14,208 nt of DNA from UBA4207 sp964352405. Lineage in GTDB: Bacteria > Bdellovibrionota > Bacteriovoracia > Bacteriovoracales > Bacteriovoracaceae. The stretch covers positions 1-14,208 of the forward strand of contig CAYGRY010000068.1 in assembly GCA_964352405.1 (NCBI GenBank), written 5' to 3'. The position numbers and the translations under genes are program-made. This document shows positions 13,398 to 14,208 of the stretch, in pieces. The notes below the pieces were generated by a model. That model did no database searches and had not been told where the DNA came from. It saw nothing but the letters and a program-made list of their open reading frames with translations. The number at the start of each line of letters is the position of its first letter. The stretch's first letter is position 1.

Positions 13398-13558
13398 CGC
13401 CTTTATTAATTTCTAATAGGATAACCCCTTAACCACTAAGGAAAATTAACTAGTTGAAATTGTGAACAGGCCAAATAAATAATTGATAGTAAAAAGAATG
13501 AAACACACGAAAAAATGGCAATTTTAAAAGTGATTTTTAGAATTTCAAGAACTTAGGA
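13398..13558. other. Intergenic stretch between the LETM1-like gene and the fibre gene
   Basis: About 160 AT-rich bases with no supportable gene. It must hold the fibre gene's promoter if that gene is transcribed alone, but no -35/-10 pair was convincing. A small palindrome, CCTTA/TAAGG at 13427-13431 and 13437-13441, lies about 40 bases before the fibre ATG and could be an operator. That is weak. Confidence 0.3.
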
Positions 13559-13897
13559 TTACTTAGGATCGATGTCGTTCTCTCGCTTAAATTCCTCGCG
13601 AAAACTATCTGGTATGACATCAATACCAATTTTTTTTCCAAAGGTAACAAGAAAGGGAATTGTTAGTGGAGCAAAAGGTAGGACAGCAAAAACTCCAAGA
13701 CCTATAGTTTTTAAAAAATCTTGAAACTGAAGATTGGCCGCTTTCATTTCGTCTTCAGTGGCTAATCCTCTTGAAAATTTTAGATACGTCATGATCATGT
13801 CTTTTGTTTCGACACTTTCACGTTCAAGTGCTCTTCTTATTTTCTTTAAAACAAGAACTAGCTGTTTAGGAACAAAGGCCGGCTTTTGTTTTTCCAT
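13559..13897 (-). CDS. Small LETM1-like domain protein
   Basis: A 112-residue protein. A basic N-terminal helix (KQLVLVLKKIRRALERES) is followed by a helix-rich stretch, a hydrophobic segment (about 66-85: GLGVFAVLPFAPLTIPFLV) and then FGKKIGIDVIPDSF. The last two pieces are characteristic of the LETM1 family: a membrane helix ending in Pro-rich LPFAP, then Gly-Ile-Asp-x-x-Pro-x-x-Phe. LETM1 proteins take part in cation/proton exchange and membrane organisation in mitochondria. Bacterial short forms are common but their role is unclear. One membrane segment is likely. The preceding gene on the same strand ends three bases before this ATG, so they are probably cotranscribed. Only a weak AAGA precedes the start. 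Assignment is from motif memory, not a search. Confidence 0.78.
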   Translation of the reverse strand: MEKQKPAFVPKQLVLVLKKIRRALERESVETKDMIMTYLKFSRGLATEDEMKAANLQFQDFLKTIGLGVFAVLPFAPLTIPFLVTFGKKIGIDVIPDSFREEFKRENDIDPK

Positions 13898-13900
13898 GAT

Positions 13901-14158
13901 TTATTCTTGATCTTGTTTGTTACAGCAGCCCACATGAGAGTCGAGTTCATCTTCAAGTTCATGGCGAAGGGTTGCGATGTCTTCATCGTTAACACCAAGA
14001 CTTTTAGCCAGGGTTTCAGGAAGACTTGGAGATAGAATTCTGACTTCAATACCAATCGCTTCCATATCGCGAGCATAGTTCCAAGCCTTTTGCGCATCTT
14101 GCAAACTACATTCAAACAGAACCTGGTCTTGCTCATCGAGCACTTTGACGTCAGACAT
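13901..14158 (-). CDS. Small acidic protein of unknown function with C-terminal His-x-x-Cys-Cys
   Basis: An 85-residue acidic protein if ATG 14158 is used. The frame is open to the window edge with another possible start at TTG 14185, and no convincing ribosome binding site precedes either, so the gene could extend upstream. The fold looks alpha/beta: strands VKVLDEQDQVLFEC, a helix QDAQKAWNYARDMEAIG, strand EVRILSP, then an acidic helix (DIATLRHELEDELD). It ends HVGCCNKQDQE; His with two adjacent cysteines could bind a metal or be redox active, which is a guess. It lies three bases before the LETM1-like gene and likely shares its transcript. No family recognised. Confidence 0.62.
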   Translation of the reverse strand: MSDVKVLDEQDQVLFECSLQDAQKAWNYARDMEAIGIEVRILSPSLPETLAKSLGVNDEDIATLRHELEDELDSHVGCCNKQDQE

Positions 14159-14208
14159 AACCAAACTGTACCATCGCTTTAACAAAAAACCATCAGCTAT
14201 TGGGAGAC

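Noticed and set aside
13427..13441. Short palindrome before the fibre gene as terminator
   Set aside because: Five-bp stem and no T-run on either strand. At most a weak operator candidate.

Overview
The window is AT-rich, compact bacterial DNA with short intergenic gaps and many signal-peptide or envelope genes. The mix is an S1 ribosomal protein gene, secreted serine protease, HAMP-SpoIIE phosphatase with STAS partner, FecR/beta-barrel protein, glycine-rich surface protein, collagen-like fibre and LETM1-like protein. It fits a predatory-type deltaproteobacterial lineage (Bdellovibrionota, perhaps Bacteriovoracales/Halobacteriovorax-like). That placement is inferred from gene style and composition, not from a marker search.

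Layout: (a) 1-617, the 3' end of rpsA and a strong rho-independent terminator. (b) 629-2371, a small secreted protein on the minus strand, a possibly structured leader, then a secreted trypsin-like protease followed closely by a 96-residue protein of FlbD-like look. (c) 2375-8358, a tightly packed minus-strand operon, read from 8358 downwards: membrane sensor with HAMP, SpoIIE-type PP2C phosphatase and C-terminal RsbW-like ATPase; STAS antagonist; soluble PAS hybrid histidine kinase; single-domain receiver; a protein with two PilZ-like repeats. The first four genes are joined by overlaps or very short gaps. (d) 8396-10837, divergently transcribed, a large protein with an N-terminal anchor, FecR-like domain, Ig/FN3-like repeats and an apparent outer-membrane beta-barrel. 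(e) 10802-13389, two minus-strand surface genes: a glycine-rich secreted protein with a hydrophobic C-terminal tail, and a collagen-like fibre protein with a C1q/phage-tail-fibre-like head. The fibre gene is broken by a 100-N assembly gap. (f) 13559-14158, two small minus-strand genes, one LETM1-like.

Working model (inference): the SpoIIE/RsbW fusion senses a periplasmic or envelope signal and sets the phosphorylation state of the STAS protein at its conserved serine. The kinase, receiver and PilZ-like protein made from the same operon add phosphorelay input and output. The divergent FecR/barrel protein, only 37 bp away, is a natural candidate for a linked envelope component. No sigma factor or DNA-binding output domain is seen in the window, so the final target is unknown.
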